Source: JBQTIQ01 sp052387955
GTDB taxonomy: Bacteria > Actinomycetota > Acidimicrobiia > Acidimicrobiales > JACDCH01
DNA length: 64,000 nucleotides
Assembly: GCA_052387955.1 (NCBI GenBank)
Contig: JBQTIQ010000037.1
Location: forward strand, 28,293 to 92,292
Direction: 5' to 3'
How positions within the stretch are numbered: the first letter of the stretch is position 1; each line of letters begins with the position of its first letter. Position numbers and translations under genes: made by a program. Shown piece by piece: positions 1 through 8,981 of this stretch. The notes under the pieces are model-generated. The model saw only the letters and a list, made by a program, of their open reading frames with translations. It was not told the DNA's origin and ran no database searches.

Positions 1-187
1 CGGACTGGGCCAGCATGGCGGCCGCGCTGCGGTGCTCGGCCACCTCGTCGCGGCACCACGGGCACCGGCCCAGGTGGTCGTCGACTAGCTGGCGCTCGTC
101 GGCGTCGACGGCGTCGAGGGCGTAGGCGCCGAGGAGCTCTATGATCTGCTCGTGCTCGGCCCGTCGAAGGGGCCCGTCCACCATCAT
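1..187 (-). CDS. anti-sigma factor, zinc-finger HC2 type (3' part cut by window edge)
   Basis: The visible N-terminal 62 codons form an anti-sigma zinc-binding domain: a helix followed by H-L-G-R-C-P-W-C, the HxxxCxxC signature of the zf-HC2 family. Such proteins hold the cognate ECF sigma factor inactive until a signal releases it. The start is the first of two in-frame ATGs and overlaps the TGA of the sigma gene as ATGA, so the two genes are translationally coupled. The rest of the protein, including any membrane segment or output domain, lies beyond base 1. The family call is firm; the signal sensed is unknown. Confidence 0.85.
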   Translation of the reverse strand, partial: MMVDGPLRRAEHEQIIELLGAYALDAVDADERQLVDDHLGRCPWCRDEVAEHRSAAAMLAQS

Positions 188-765
188 GCCCCGTTCCAGC
201 CCACGCCGGCCTCGGCCAGCTCTTCGCGCAGGCGCCGTAGCCCGGCCCGGATCCGGCTCTTGACCGTACCCTCCGGCTGCGACAGCAGTACGGCCACCTC
301 GCGATAGGTGTGGCCCCCGAAGTAGGCCAGCTCGATCGCCTGTCGTTCGGCTTCGGGGAGCGACCGTACCGCGTCCTGCACCTGCCCGGTCACGGTCAGG
401 TCCCACACCTCGTGCTCCAGGTCGTAGCCGCCCTCGGCGGTCTGGCGGAGCTCCTTCTCCTCCCGGCGCCGCCGCGACGTCTCGGACCGCAACAGGTCGA
501 CCGAACGCCCGTGGCACTGCGCCAGGAGGTAGGAGCGCAGCGAGCCCCGGGCCGGGTCGAACTTCTCGGGCCGGTCCCACAAGCGCAGGAAGACCTCCTG
601 TACGATCTCCTCCGATCGGGCGGCGTCACCGAGGAGGCGCCGGGCCAGCCCGAACACGGCGCCGGCGTGACGCCGGTAGCCCTCGGCCAGCGCTTCCTGG
701 CGGTAGCGGCTGATGGCGACAACCAAGACCGCGTCGCTCGCCTCCTTGAGGTCGTCGCTGGTCAT
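184..765 (-). CDS. ECF-type RNA polymerase sigma factor
   Basis: The 193-residue protein has a sigma-70 region 2 at about residues 28-95 (LARRLLGDAARSEEIVQEVFLRLW) and a region 4 helix-turn-helix at about 125-182 (LPEAERQAIELAYFGGHTYREVA, then GTVKSRIRAGLRRL). It directs RNA polymerase to alternative promoters. It overlaps the methyltransferase gene upstream by ATGA (762-765) and the anti-sigma gene downstream by ATGA (184-187), so all three are probably one transcript. The length is normal for an ECF factor controlled by a zf-HC2 anti-sigma. There is no clear Shine-Dalgarno, consistent with coupled translation. Targets cannot be read from the sequence. Confidence 0.93.
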   Translation of the reverse strand: MTSDDLKEASDAVLVVAISRYRQEALAEGYRRHAGAVFGLARRLLGDAARSEEIVQEVFLRLWDRPEKFDPARGSLRSYLLAQCHGRSVDLLRSETSRRRREEKELRQTAEGGYDLEHEVWDLTVTGQVQDAVRSLPEAERQAIELAYFGGHTYREVAVLLSQPEGTVKSRIRAGLRRLREELAEAGVGWNGA

Positions 766-2171
766 GTTGATACCGCCGGTACGGAGTGAGGGCCGGCGCC
801 GGATGACCGGCCGCTCATGCCGTGGGGCTGGGCCGCACGCCCGTCGCCGCCCGGCGAGCTCGCGCTGGCGCGGTCAGCTGGCCGTGCTCGCGCCGCGTAG
901 CTGGCCACGGTCTCCACGTGGGCGGTGTGGGGGAACAGGTCCACCAAGCTAACTCCGACCAGGTCGAATCCACGCTGGGCCAGCAGGGCGGTGTCACGGC
1001 CCAGCGAGGCGGGGTCGCAGCTGACGAGCACCACCCGGCCGGCGCCGGTGGCCGCCACGATGTCGGCCCCGGCGGCGCCGAGACCGCTGCGGGGCGGGTC
1101 GGCCACGACCACGTCGGCCCGGACCGGTCGCCACCGTCGGACGTCGGCGGCGACCACGGTGGCGTCGAGGTCGGCGAGGTTGTGGGCGGCGTCGGCGGCG
1201 GCGGCCGGGTTGGACTCGACGGCGACCACACGCCCTGCGCCCAGCGCCGGGCCCAGCGTGCCGGCGAACAGGCCCACCCCGGCGTAGAGGTCGACCACCG
1301 TCGGCTGCGCCGTGAGGGCGGCGCCGACCGCGGCCCGCACCGCGCCGACGAGGGCCTCGGCGCCGTCGGTGCGGGTCTGGAAGAAGCTGCCGGCGCTGAT
1401 CCGCCACCGCCGGCCGGCGACGACGTCGTGGAAGGTGGCGTGGTCGGCGCTGCCCCCGGCGACGACGACGACATCGGCGGGGACCCGGACGCCGGCGGCG
1501 CCGGGTTCGGCCACCACCAGGCGGTCGCCGGTGGCCGCCCCGCACCGCAACGTCACCTCGGTGCAGCCGTCGAAGCGGCCGTCGGCCACCAGTTCGTCGA
1601 TGAGCGGGTGGGCCACCAGGCAGCGGCCGGCGACCACCGGGTCGTGGCCGCGGTGGTGACGGAACGCGGCCCGGCCGCCCTCGATCAGGCAGCGCACCGT
1701 GGTCCGGAACCCGAACGCCGGCAGGGCCGGCCCGAGCCCGATCGGGGGTGGCCCGACCCGGCCGATACGACGGAGGGCGTCGGCCACGATCCCTGCCTTC
1801 AGCCGGCGCTGGGCCTCGGCGTCGACGTGTTGCCAGGTGCACCCCCCGCAGCCGTCGGCCACCCGAGGGCAAGGGGGGGCGACGCGCTCGGGGGCCGCTT
1901 CGACGACGGCGACGAGGTGCGCCCGAGCGAAGCTCTTCTTCTCGGCCACCACCCGGACCCGGGCCCTCTCGCCCGGCAGGGCGCCGGGCACGAACACCAC
2001 CCGGCCCTCGGGATCGTGGGCCAGCCCGTCGCCGCCGGCTACCACCCGCTCGACGGTGACTTCGAGGTCGTCGCTGCTGGCGAGCTGCGCCTCGCCCCGA
2101 TCGGGGCGCTGCGGCGAGCGGGGCGAAGCCACTGCGCCACTATCGTCGGTTGCGGTGCCGAACCCGCCCAT
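762..2171 (-). CDS. class I SAM-dependent RNA methyltransferase, TrmA/RumA family
   Basis: An N-terminal TRAM domain (about residues 30-85) is followed by a cysteine cluster (PPCPRVADGCGGCTW) typical of the iron-sulfur RumA/RlmD type, then a SAM-binding methyltransferase domain (VVDLYAGVGLFAGTLG; VVADPPRSGLG) and the catalytic-cysteine motif VLVSCDPASLGRD. The likely reaction is C5 methylation of a uridine in rRNA or tRNA. The start is uncertain: ATG at 2171 overlaps the divergent rpe start by 17 bases, and an in-frame GTG lies about 40 bases further in. The last about 35 residues are unlike the family and match a dispersed repeat (822-880). The TGA overlaps the sigma-factor ATG. Confidence 0.88.
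   Translation of the reverse strand: MGGFGTATDDSGAVASPRSPQRPDRGEAQLASSDDLEVTVERVVAGGDGLAHDPEGRVVFVPGALPGERARVRVVAEKKSFARAHLVAVVEAAPERVAPPCPRVADGCGGCTWQHVDAEAQRRLKAGIVADALRRIGRVGPPPIGLGPALPAFGFRTTVRCLIEGGRAAFRHHRGHDPVVAGRCLVAHPLIDELVADGRFDGCTEVTLRCGAATGDRLVVAEPGAAGVRVPADVVVVAGGSADHATFHDVVAGRRWRISAGSFFQTRTDGAEALVGAVRAAVGAALTAQPTVVDLYAGVGLFAGTLGPALGAGRVVAVESNPAAAADAAHNLADLDATVVAADVRRWRPVRADVVVADPPRSGLGAAGADIVAATGAGRVVLVSCDPASLGRDTALLAQRGFDLVGVSLVDLFPHTAHVETVASYAARARPADRASASSPGGDGRAAQPHGMSGRSSGAGPHSVPAVST
822..880. repeat. dispersed hairpin repeat, family A, copy inside coding sequence
   Basis: This stretch aligns with the copies at 29526 and 55872: a GTGGGG-loop-CGCAC arm followed by the CGCCCG(C)GCGAGCT-GCGCT block. 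The hairpin here is imperfect. It lies within the 3' end of the methyltransferase gene and is translated as its unusual C-terminal tail. Confidence 0.6.
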
Positions 2172-2844
2172 CCGTATCGCTCCGTCGGTGCTCCCGGCCG
2201 ACTTCGCCCGCTTGGGCGACGAGGTGGCGGCCCTGGCCGAGGCCGGCGTCGACCTCCTGCAGTGGGACGTCATGGACGGGGTGTTCGTACCCAACCTGAC
2301 CTTCGGTCCCGACGTCGTCGCCGCCTGCAGGACCTACACGTCGGTGCCCTTCGAGGCCCACCTCATGGTGGTCGAGCCCGACCTGCTGGTGGAGCGGTGG
2401 GTCCAGGCCGGCTGCGAACGGCTCATCGTCCACGCCGAGGCCTGCACCCACCTGCACCGTACGTTGGGCCATGTGGCTGATGCCGGCGCGTCGGCCGGCG
2501 TCGCCCTCAATCCGTCCACGCCGGCCAGCGCCGTCGCCCACGTCCTCGATCTCGTCGACCTGGTGCTGGTGATGACCGTCAACCCCGGCTTCGGCGGCCA
2601 GAGCTACCTCGGCTCCATGGAGCCCAAGATCACCGAGGTCCGCCGGATGATCGAAGCGGCCGGGCGGGCCGGTGCCGTCGCCGTCGAAGTCGACGGTGGC
2701 ATCTCGTCGGCCACGGTCGCCGGCGCTGTCCGGGCCGGCGCCAGCGTCCTGGTGGCCGGCTCAGCCCTCTACCGCGACCCCGCTGGGCTGGCCCACGCCG
2801 TCAAGGAGCTGCGCAGCACCGCCGAAGCCGCCCGGGCGGCCTGA
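2155..2844 (+). CDS. rpe: ribulose-phosphate 3-epimerase
   Basis: The 229-residue TIM-barrel protein interconverts D-ribulose 5-phosphate and D-xylulose 5-phosphate in the pentose phosphate and Calvin pathways. Family signatures are intact: IAPSVLPADFARLGDEV at the N-terminus, LQWDVMDGVFVPNLTFGP (metal-binding DxMD), FEAHLMV, VMTVNPGFGGQ (second catalytic Asp replaced here by the usual region before NPGFGGQ), and VEVDGGIS near the phosphate-binding end. The start is GTG at 2155, which overlaps the oppositely transcribed methyltransferase start, so the two genes share a very short divergent control region. Length matches the family norm of about 220 residues. Confidence 0.95.
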   Translation: MPNPPIRIAPSVLPADFARLGDEVAALAEAGVDLLQWDVMDGVFVPNLTFGPDVVAACRTYTSVPFEAHLMVVEPDLLVERWVQAGCERLIVHAEACTHLHRTLGHVADAGASAGVALNPSTPASAVAHVLDLVDLVLVMTVNPGFGGQSYLGSMEPKITEVRRMIEAAGRAGAVAVEVDGGISSATVAGAVRAGASVLVAGSALYRDPAGLAHAVKELRSTAEAARAA

Positions 2845-2876
2845 GCCCTGCTCGGTCGGGCGAGCCCAGCCACTAG

Positions 2877-2939
2877 CTGGGGGGCTGCGCCCCCCAGGCC
2901 CCCATCGCCGCCCGGCTCCCTGGCGGTCGCTCGGTCGGC
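2877..2939. repeat. family A hairpin repeat between convergent genes
   Basis: It opens with a perfect 8-bp stem, CTGGGGGG-CTGCG-CCCCCCAG (2877-2897), then the CCCATCGCCGCCCGGC block shared with other family A copies. It sits between convergent rpe and the CHAT gene and could act as a bidirectional, U-less terminator. Nothing else was seen in 2845-3003. Confidence 0.65.
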
Positions 2940-3003
2940 ATCTACTCGGTCCCGGAACTTGTCACAACGTCAAGCCTTCTCGGGACCGAACAGATCTCGC
3001 CCG

Positions 3004-6000
3004 TCACCCCGTGGGTCGGGCGGGGATGGCGGCCGTCCCGCCGCCGGCCGGGACCGGGTCGAGCTGGTGGGCAAGGGCCCCGACGTCGTCGGCGCCGGCG
3101 AGGAGGGCCACGTCGGCGAGGTGGTCGACCAGGGCGGCACGGAGACGCCTGGAGGACCGGGTGGCGAGGGCGTCGCGGTAGGCCCGTGCCAGGGCGTCGA
3201 CATCGAAGGCGCGGCGCAGGACCCCGGCGGCCAGCATCGCCTCGGCGGCGTTCGCCCGGGCGGCGTGGTCGTGGTCGTCCTCCGGGCGGGACCGCGGCGT
3301 CGGTACGACCGGGCCCACGGCCTCTCCCCGCTCGTCGACGACCACCGCCGGCTGTCCGGGCGCGAGCCTGACCGCCTCGAGCAGTCGGCCGCTCTGTCCC
3401 GGTTCGACCGGGGTGCCCGCCATCGACGCCGTTTCCAGCCAGGCCAGGGCGTGGTGGGCGTCGATCGGCACCTCGCCGGGGGATGGGCCGAGCCGCAACC
3501 GCCACTCGTGCGCCTGTCGGTAGTAACGGCTGGCGGCGGCCAGGCTGGCCTGGCGGGGACCACCGGTCGTGAGCGTGGCGGCCTTCAGGTGGAAGGCCGC
3601 CAGCGCCGCCAGCCCCTCGCCGGTCTCGCCCAGGCGTAGGACGTCGGTGAGGCGCTGTCGGGCCGCGCTGGTCAGCGACGCCACCGTGAGGCGGCCCCCG
3701 TCAGCACCGCCGATGGCGATCGAGGCCCGCCGCCCGCCCGCCCGGTAGAGCTGCTGGGCCAGGCGGACCTCGGCCGTGGCCAGCTGATCGAGCATCCGCA
3801 GCGGCGCGTCAGCGGCGCGGGGGTGGCACCACGCCCGCCGGAAGAGGTCGACCGCCACCGCGAGCTGGCCCAGCTCCGCGTAGGCGGTGGCGAACTCGTA
3901 GAGGACCGCCGGCGACGCCCACGCCTCGGGCAACGAAGCGAGATGGCCGTCGAGCTCCGCCACCAGGCCGAGCTGGCGGGCCGGCACGTCCTCGAAGTCG
4001 ACCAGGCCGAGCTTGCCGGCGAGCACGGTGACGGTCCTGACCCCGCGTACGACCTCACCGCGGCTGACGAACCGTCGCTGGGAGCGCTCCCGGGCCTCGC
4101 TGTCGACCAGCTGGTACCCGGGGTCGCCGTAGCACTGGTACGCCGCCCACGTCATCGAGTCGCCGGCCGCCTCGTACACCTGTGCCCGCGCCCGGTGCAC
4201 GGCCGAGCCCAGCAGCGCGCCCGAGCTCAACTGGTCGTAGAACGTCGAAGCGAAGACGGTGGCGGCAAAGTCGTCGACGGCCCAACCGGCGGCGACGACC
4301 GCCCGTACCCCGATCCGCATCAGCTCCCGGGCCACGCTGGCCGCCAGCCGGTTGGGGTGCGGCGTGGGCGTCGACCCGTCGCCGACCCGCCCGAGATGGC
4401 AGCAGTTCACGAACACCAGCTCGGGCACCACCGGGAGCTGGCGGACCACGTTGGCCGTGATCGAGATCCTGGGATCTATCACCGCCCCCGATCGCGACGA
4501 GTCCGGGTCGACCCGCCCGTGGGAGGCGATGTGGATGATGCGCCATTCCGCGGAGAACAGGGCGTCGAGGACCTGCCGGCCGGGGCTGCCGCCGAGGGCG
4601 GGGAAGTCGTCGCGCACGATGTCGCCCTCGTCGTCCCAGATCAACGCCCGCACCGCGAAGCCCCGCTCGGCCAGAAGGCCGGCGATCGCCGTCGCCTCCT
4701 CGGCGGCGCCGGCGAGCGGCGGGAAGCCGGCGCCGGCCGGAGGGTTGCCGATCACCAGGGCGTTGTCCCCCGACGGCGGCCGAAGGTCGTTGCGGGCCCC
4801 TTCGGTCTCCCGGAACTGGCGCAGCAACCCCGACCGCAACGCCAACTCACGCTCCCGGCCCTGGCCGCCGCCGATGCGCGCCGCCAGCGCCTCCCAGGGG
4901 AAGTCGGCGGTGTGCTCGTCGACGATCAGCTGCACGTTCTCGTTGCGGACGAGCTCGCTCTTGAGCGCCGCCGGGATCAGGAGCTCGTAGAGGCTGTTGC
5001 CGACCTGCGCCCCGGGCCGGGCTTCGGAGACGGCGGCGGCCACCAGCGAGCGCACGGCGTCGTCGTCGATCGTGACCTGGAGCCGGTCGGCGCGCGCCCG
5101 CCGGCCCACCGGCGTGAACTCGAGCACGGTGGCGCCGCTCGGGGCCGGGGCGCCAGCGCCCGCCTCCCGGCCCGGGTCGCGCACGATGATGCGCTGCCAT
5201 TCACGTGCTGGCGAACGGTCCAGGGTGCCCGCCGGTAGGCCGCCGACGTCGTCTCGTTCGACCAGGAAGGGGACGATGTCGAGCTCGGTGTGGGGGCGCG
5301 GGTCGACCTGGAGGACCTTGTCCATCGCCGCCAGGCCGTGGACGATGGCCTCGGCCCGGTCGGCCAGCAGCTCGACGATCTCGAGCTCGGCGATGCGCAC
5401 CCGGTCCCACGCCCGCTCGGCGCCATGGGAGTCGACGAAGCGGAACAGCATCTCGTTGGCCATGAGCACGCCGTCGATGAGGGCGGCGAGGCAGCTCTCG
5501 AACGACATTGCCCCCAGGCCGGCGGTGCCGATCGGGACGGCGGAGAACCCCAGCAGCTCGAGCGCAGGGGCGCGACGGGCGGGCGTGGCGGTGGCGTGCT
5601 CCAGGACCTCGATGGCAGAGCCGACCAGCGCGGCCGACACCGCCGCGGTGAGACGCTCCCGGGTCAGCTCGCCGGGGCGGTCGAGGCCGACGACGACCGC
5701 ACCGGGCGGGCTGCCGCGGCGCTTGGGGCCGTCGGGGCGGGGGGTGTCCAGGCGGATCCAGCTGCCGACCTCCTCGGGGTACTGGCCGAGCGACTTGCGC
5801 CGGCTCAGCCGCATCTGCAGCCGCTCGTCGAGGAAGCGCTCGGAGCCGTCGATCTGGGTGCCCATGAAATGACCGACCACCACCGGGTGAGCGGCGCACT
5901 CGAGGCTGCCGTGCAGGGCCCGGACGGTCAGCCGCTGGGGCGCTCCCGCCGTCGGGCCGACCACGTCGGGGTGGTGGCCACGCTCGGCCCCGGTGCCGGC

Positions 6001-6081
6001 GATCGCCGGGGCCGCGTCACGGGTCACGTCGGCCCCGGCCGGGGCCGACGGCACGGTCGCGTCGTTGGAGATGCCGGCCAT
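3004..6081 (-). CDS. CHAT domain protein (caspase-fold protease-like)
   Basis: The 1025-residue protein contains a CHAT (caspase HetF associated with TPRs) domain at about residues 440-680. The predicted catalytic dyad is visible: His521 in HIASHG and Cys561 in FVNCCHLG. The N-terminal about 430 residues match no domain I recognise; the C-terminal about 340 residues are helix-rich and TPR-like. The start at 6081 is chosen because AGGAGGTGA precedes the ATG at good spacing; an upstream ATG at 6231 lacks one. It is divergent from the C14 protease at 6276. CHAT proteases cleave specific partner proteins in some defence systems, but the substrate here is unknown. Confidence 0.88.
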   Translation of the reverse strand: MAGISNDATVPSAPAGADVTRDAAPAIAGTGAERGHHPDVVGPTAGAPQRLTVRALHGSLECAAHPVVVGHFMGTQIDGSERFLDERLQMRLSRRKSLGQYPEEVGSWIRLDTPRPDGPKRRGSPPGAVVVGLDRPGELTRERLTAAVSAALVGSAIEVLEHATATPARRAPALELLGFSAVPIGTAGLGAMSFESCLAALIDGVLMANEMLFRFVDSHGAERAWDRVRIAELEIVELLADRAEAIVHGLAAMDKVLQVDPRPHTELDIVPFLVERDDVGGLPAGTLDRSPAREWQRIIVRDPGREAGAGAPAPSGATVLEFTPVGRRARADRLQVTIDDDAVRSLVAAAVSEARPGAQVGNSLYELLIPAALKSELVRNENVQLIVDEHTADFPWEALAARIGGGQGRERELALRSGLLRQFRETEGARNDLRPPSGDNALVIGNPPAGAGFPPLAGAAEEATAIAGLLAERGFAVRALIWDDEGDIVRDDFPALGGSPGRQVLDALFSAEWRIIHIASHGRVDPDSSRSGAVIDPRISITANVVRQLPVVPELVFVNCCHLGRVGDGSTPTPHPNRLAASVARELMRIGVRAVVAAGWAVDDFAATVFASTFYDQLSSGALLGSAVHRARAQVYEAAGDSMTWAAYQCYGDPGYQLVDSEARERSQRRFVSRGEVVRGVRTVTVLAGKLGLVDFEDVPARQLGLVAELDGHLASLPEAWASPAVLYEFATAYAELGQLAVAVDLFRRAWCHPRAADAPLRMLDQLATAEVRLAQQLYRAGGRRASIAIGGADGGRLTVASLTSAARQRLTDVLRLGETGEGLAALAAFHLKAATLTTGGPRQASLAAASRYYRQAHEWRLRLGPSPGEVPIDAHHALAWLETASMAGTPVEPGQSGRLLEAVRLAPGQPAVVVDERGEAVGPVVPTPRSRPEDDHDHAARANAAEAMLAAGVLRRAFDVDALARAYRDALATRSSRRLRAALVDHLADVALLAGADDVGALAHQLDPVPAGGGTAAIPARPTG

Positions 6082-6275
6082 CCGCTCACCTCCTGCCCGC
6101 GATCGCTGGGGCTGTGCGGCGCAGCCCGCCACGATGCTAGGGGCATCAGGACGAAGCGACGCCGGCCAGCCGGCCAGCGAACACGGCTCGGCCCGATCGC
6201 TAGTATTCGGCCGTTGGGCCGGCCGGGGCACGACAACCGGGGATCGTCGCCGCGGGCTGATCGAGAGGTGGGGAC
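6082..6275. promoter_or_regulatory. divergent promoter region of the two caspase-fold genes
   Basis: This 194-base gap separates two divergent start codons, each with a strong Shine-Dalgarno (AGGAGGTGA on the minus strand, GAGAGGTGGGG on the plus strand). It must hold both promoters, but no confident -35/-10 pair or operator was recognised. Confidence 0.5.
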
Positions 6276-8837
6276 ATGGCGGACCGGGCGCTGTTGATCG
6301 GCAGTGAGACCGGCGGCCTCGCCGGGGTGCACAGCGACGTCGAGGTGATGGAGCACGCCCTGGCCGGGCTCGGGTTCACGACCATCCGGGCCATCGAGGG
6401 GGCGGCCGCCCGCGACGAGATCCTGGCCCGCTACCGGGGGCTCATCGAGGACAGCCGTCCCGGTGACGCCGCCGTCATCTACTACTCGGGCCACGGCGGG
6501 CGCCAGCGCAACGAGGCCGCCATCGATCCCCGCCTGCCGGCCTGGCTCCACTTCATCGTGCCCACCGACATCGACGACCGCAGCGGTGGCCGCTTCGGCG
6601 GCCTCCTCGCCGAGGAGCTCAGCCTGCTCCAACTGGAGCTGACGGCCAGGACCGACAACGTCACCACCATCCTCGACTGCTGCCACTCGTCGCGCATGTC
6701 CCGGGCTGCCGCCGCCCTCCCCAAGGCCGACTCGTCGCTGGCCCGGTGGCCGTGGGAGGACATCGAGGAGCGGTGGCGAGCCGCCATCGACGACCCCGCG
6801 GTCCGGGTGGCGGCGGAGAGCAACCCGAAGGCCGTGCGGCTGGTGGCGTGCTCGGTCGACCAGAGCGCCTACGAGATGCCCGAGACCGACCTCGGCGGCC
6901 CCCACGGCCTGCTCACCAGCCGGCTGGTACCGGTGCTGACCAGCGCCCAGGCCCGTTCGCTGACCTGGCGCGAGGTGCTCGACATCGTCCGCCCCGCCGT
7001 GGTGGAAGCGGTGACCGGCCAGCGCCCAGAGGTCGAGGGACCGTTGGACCGCCTCCTGTTCCGCACCGAGGTCCGCACCACCACCGGCGTGCTACCGGTC
7101 GTCGTCGCCGACCACGAGGCCTGGCTCGACGGCGCCTCGTTGTTCGGCATGGCCGAAGGCGACTCATACGCGGTGGTGGCCCCCGGGGGCGATCCGTCGG
7201 CCCCCCTGGCCACGGCCGAGGTCGCGGCCGTTGCCGGCGACCGGGCCCGGCTGGTGCTGGCGGGGACGGCGGCCGACGACCTGCCCCCAGGGGCGGCTGC
7301 CCACCCGGGCGAGGTCGCCCTCGGTGCCCGCCCCATCGCCGTCGTGCCCGCCGACCATCCCCGCCGGGCCGAGGTGACCGATGCCCTCCGGCGGTCGTCG
7401 CGGCTCCGGGTCGCCGACGGCGGCACCGAGGTGCTGGCGACGGTGCACCTGGACGGCGACACCGCCCAGGTGCTCGACGGTGGTGGCGCCCCGTTGCACG
7501 AGCCACCCCGAGACCTGTCGGCGGCCGCGGTGGCGCTGATCGGCCGTGACCTTGAACGGTTGGCCCGGGCCACCCACGTGCGGGCCCTGGTCTCGGCCCG
7601 CGCCGACGCCTCGCTGCCCGACGACGTCGAGGTGAGCTACGCCCGGCTCCTCGACGACGGCGGCGAGGTCGCCCTGACCGTCGGCGGGGAGCACCTCTTC
7701 GCCGGTGACCGGGTGGTGGTCCGCTTCCGGAGCACGTCGGACGACACCCGCTACGCGTCGGTGCTCGACGTGGGCATCGCCGGAGCGGTCTCCCTGCTCA
7801 CCGGTTCCGAGCCGGCCGGCGTGACGCTGGCGCCGGGCGATGCCTACACCGTGGGCCTCGACGGGACCGGCGCTCTGGTCGGGCTCGGCCTGTTCTGGCC
7901 CGGTTCGGTACCTGAGGTCGGCCCCCGGCCGGAGACGTTCGTCGTCGTGGTGGCCGACGACAAGATCGACAACCTGGGCCGCCTCCAACAGGAGGGTGTG
8001 TCGCGCGACCTCGTGGAGGGCGGCCGGGGCCGCTCCGCGCTCGAACAGCTCGTCGACGACCTCAGCGTCGGGCGGCGCGACGCGATGCCCGCGGCCGCAG
8101 CGGCCAAGGCGCTGCGCTACCGGGTGGACCGGTTCGACTTCCTCTTCCATCCCGGGGCCCGGCCCGACGAGGCCGCGGAGCCCCTCTTCGAGATCGACAC
8201 CCGGCCCGACCCCTCGTTGCGGTTGATGACGCCCAAGGCACGCGGCGTTGTGCCCACCCGGGCCTCGGTGCGCCTGCACGAGGTCACGGTGCACAGCAAC
8301 CGGGCCATCCTGCGGGCGCGGGTCCGCCTCGACGCGCTGGTCCTCAGCGCGCCGGCGGCGGGGGGCGACGCGCCGTACCAGGCAACCACCGCCCGGTTCG
8401 ACCGGGTGAAGGACGGCGACCGTCTCCCGCTCGATCGATGGCTGGTCTTCGACGGCCCCGTCGGCCGCTTCCTCGACCTCGCCGTCTGGGTGGCCAAGGA
8501 CGAGGACGACGGGCCCGGGCTGGCCGAGCTGCTGAAGGAGGAGACCGGCAAGGACGACGTGAAGGCAGCCCTAGCCACGCTGGCGGGCCTGGCGGTGGCG
8601 GCACCGCAGGCGGCCCTGATCGCCGGCGCCGCCGCTGCGGTGGGGACGCTGGTCGCCAGCGCGGCCCGGTTGCTGGGCGCGGTCCAGGGCCACTCGATCG
8701 GCGTCTACCGCACGACCTTCCTGCCCCATGAGAGCCTCGGTTCGGGCGAGGGCATCGCCCGGCACCCGGCGTCAGGCCTGCTGCGGGCCAACGACATGTC
8801 CTTCGCCTTCGAAGTGATCGACCCCGACCGAGCCTGA
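6276..8837 (+). CDS. caspase family (peptidase C14, metacaspase-like) protein
   Basis: The N-terminal about 230 residues form a caspase p20-like domain. It starts MADRALLIGSETGGL, carries the catalytic His73 in IYYSGHGG and the catalytic Cys136 in ILDCCHSS, the motif of bacterial metacaspases. The remaining about 620 residues include a mixed beta-rich region and a small-residue helical stretch near 770-800 (AGLAVAAPQAALIAGAAAAVG) that might contact membranes. The full length is 853 residues; GAGAGGTGGGG lies just before the ATG. It is divergent from the CHAT gene and followed by a peptidoglycan hydrolase. Cys proteases of this fold act as stress or death effectors in other systems; that role here is inference. 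Confidence 0.88.
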   Translation: MADRALLIGSETGGLAGVHSDVEVMEHALAGLGFTTIRAIEGAAARDEILARYRGLIEDSRPGDAAVIYYSGHGGRQRNEAAIDPRLPAWLHFIVPTDIDDRSGGRFGGLLAEELSLLQLELTARTDNVTTILDCCHSSRMSRAAAALPKADSSLARWPWEDIEERWRAAIDDPAVRVAAESNPKAVRLVACSVDQSAYEMPETDLGGPHGLLTSRLVPVLTSAQARSLTWREVLDIVRPAVVEAVTGQRPEVEGPLDRLLFRTEVRTTTGVLPVVVADHEAWLDGASLFGMAEGDSYAVVAPGGDPSAPLATAEVAAVAGDRARLVLAGTAADDLPPGAAAHPGEVALGARPIAVVPADHPRRAEVTDALRRSSRLRVADGGTEVLATVHLDGDTAQVLDGGGAPLHEPPRDLSAAAVALIGRDLERLARATHVRALVSARADASLPDDVEVSYARLLDDGGEVALTVGGEHLFAGDRVVVRFRSTSDDTRYASVLDVGIAGAVSLLTGSEPAGVTLAPGDAYTVGLDGTGALVGLGLFWPGSVPEVGPRPETFVVVVADDKIDNLGRLQQEGVSRDLVEGGRGRSALEQLVDDLSVGRRDAMPAAAAAKALRYRVDRFDFLFHPGARPDEAAEPLFEIDTRPDPSLRLMTPKARGVVPTRASVRLHEVTVHSNRAILRARVRLDALVLSAPAAGGDAPYQATTARFDRVKDGDRLPLDRWLVFDGPVGRFLDLAVWVAKDEDDGPGLAELLKEETGKDDVKAALATLAGLAVAAPQAALIAGAAAAVGTLVASAARLLGAVQGHSIGVYRTTFLPHESLGSGEGIARHPASGLLRANDMSFAFEVIDPDRA

Positions 8838-8838
8838 T

Positions 8839-8900
8839 GCCGGCGTTCCTCCGGCCGCGCCGACGCGTGGGCCGCGCTGGCGCTCCTGGCGGTCGTGCCC
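8839..8900. repeat. degenerate family B repeat
   Basis: The GCCGGCGTTCC, CCGGCCGCGCC and GCGCTGGCGCTC words in this order match family B copies at 20370, 39580, 46706 and 58286, but the alignment is loose. It lies in the gap before the CHAP gene. Confidence 0.4.
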
Positions 8901-8981
8901 GGACACCGGTGATCTTGCCGTCCGACGTTCCCCGGCCACGCGGCTCACCCCGCTCGCCGGGCCAAGAGGGAGGCCCATCCG

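Noticed and set aside
2942..3639. Frames inside the 3' end of the CHAT gene, both strands
   Set aside because: Composition is typical of GC-rich shadows; CHAT frame is continuous there.
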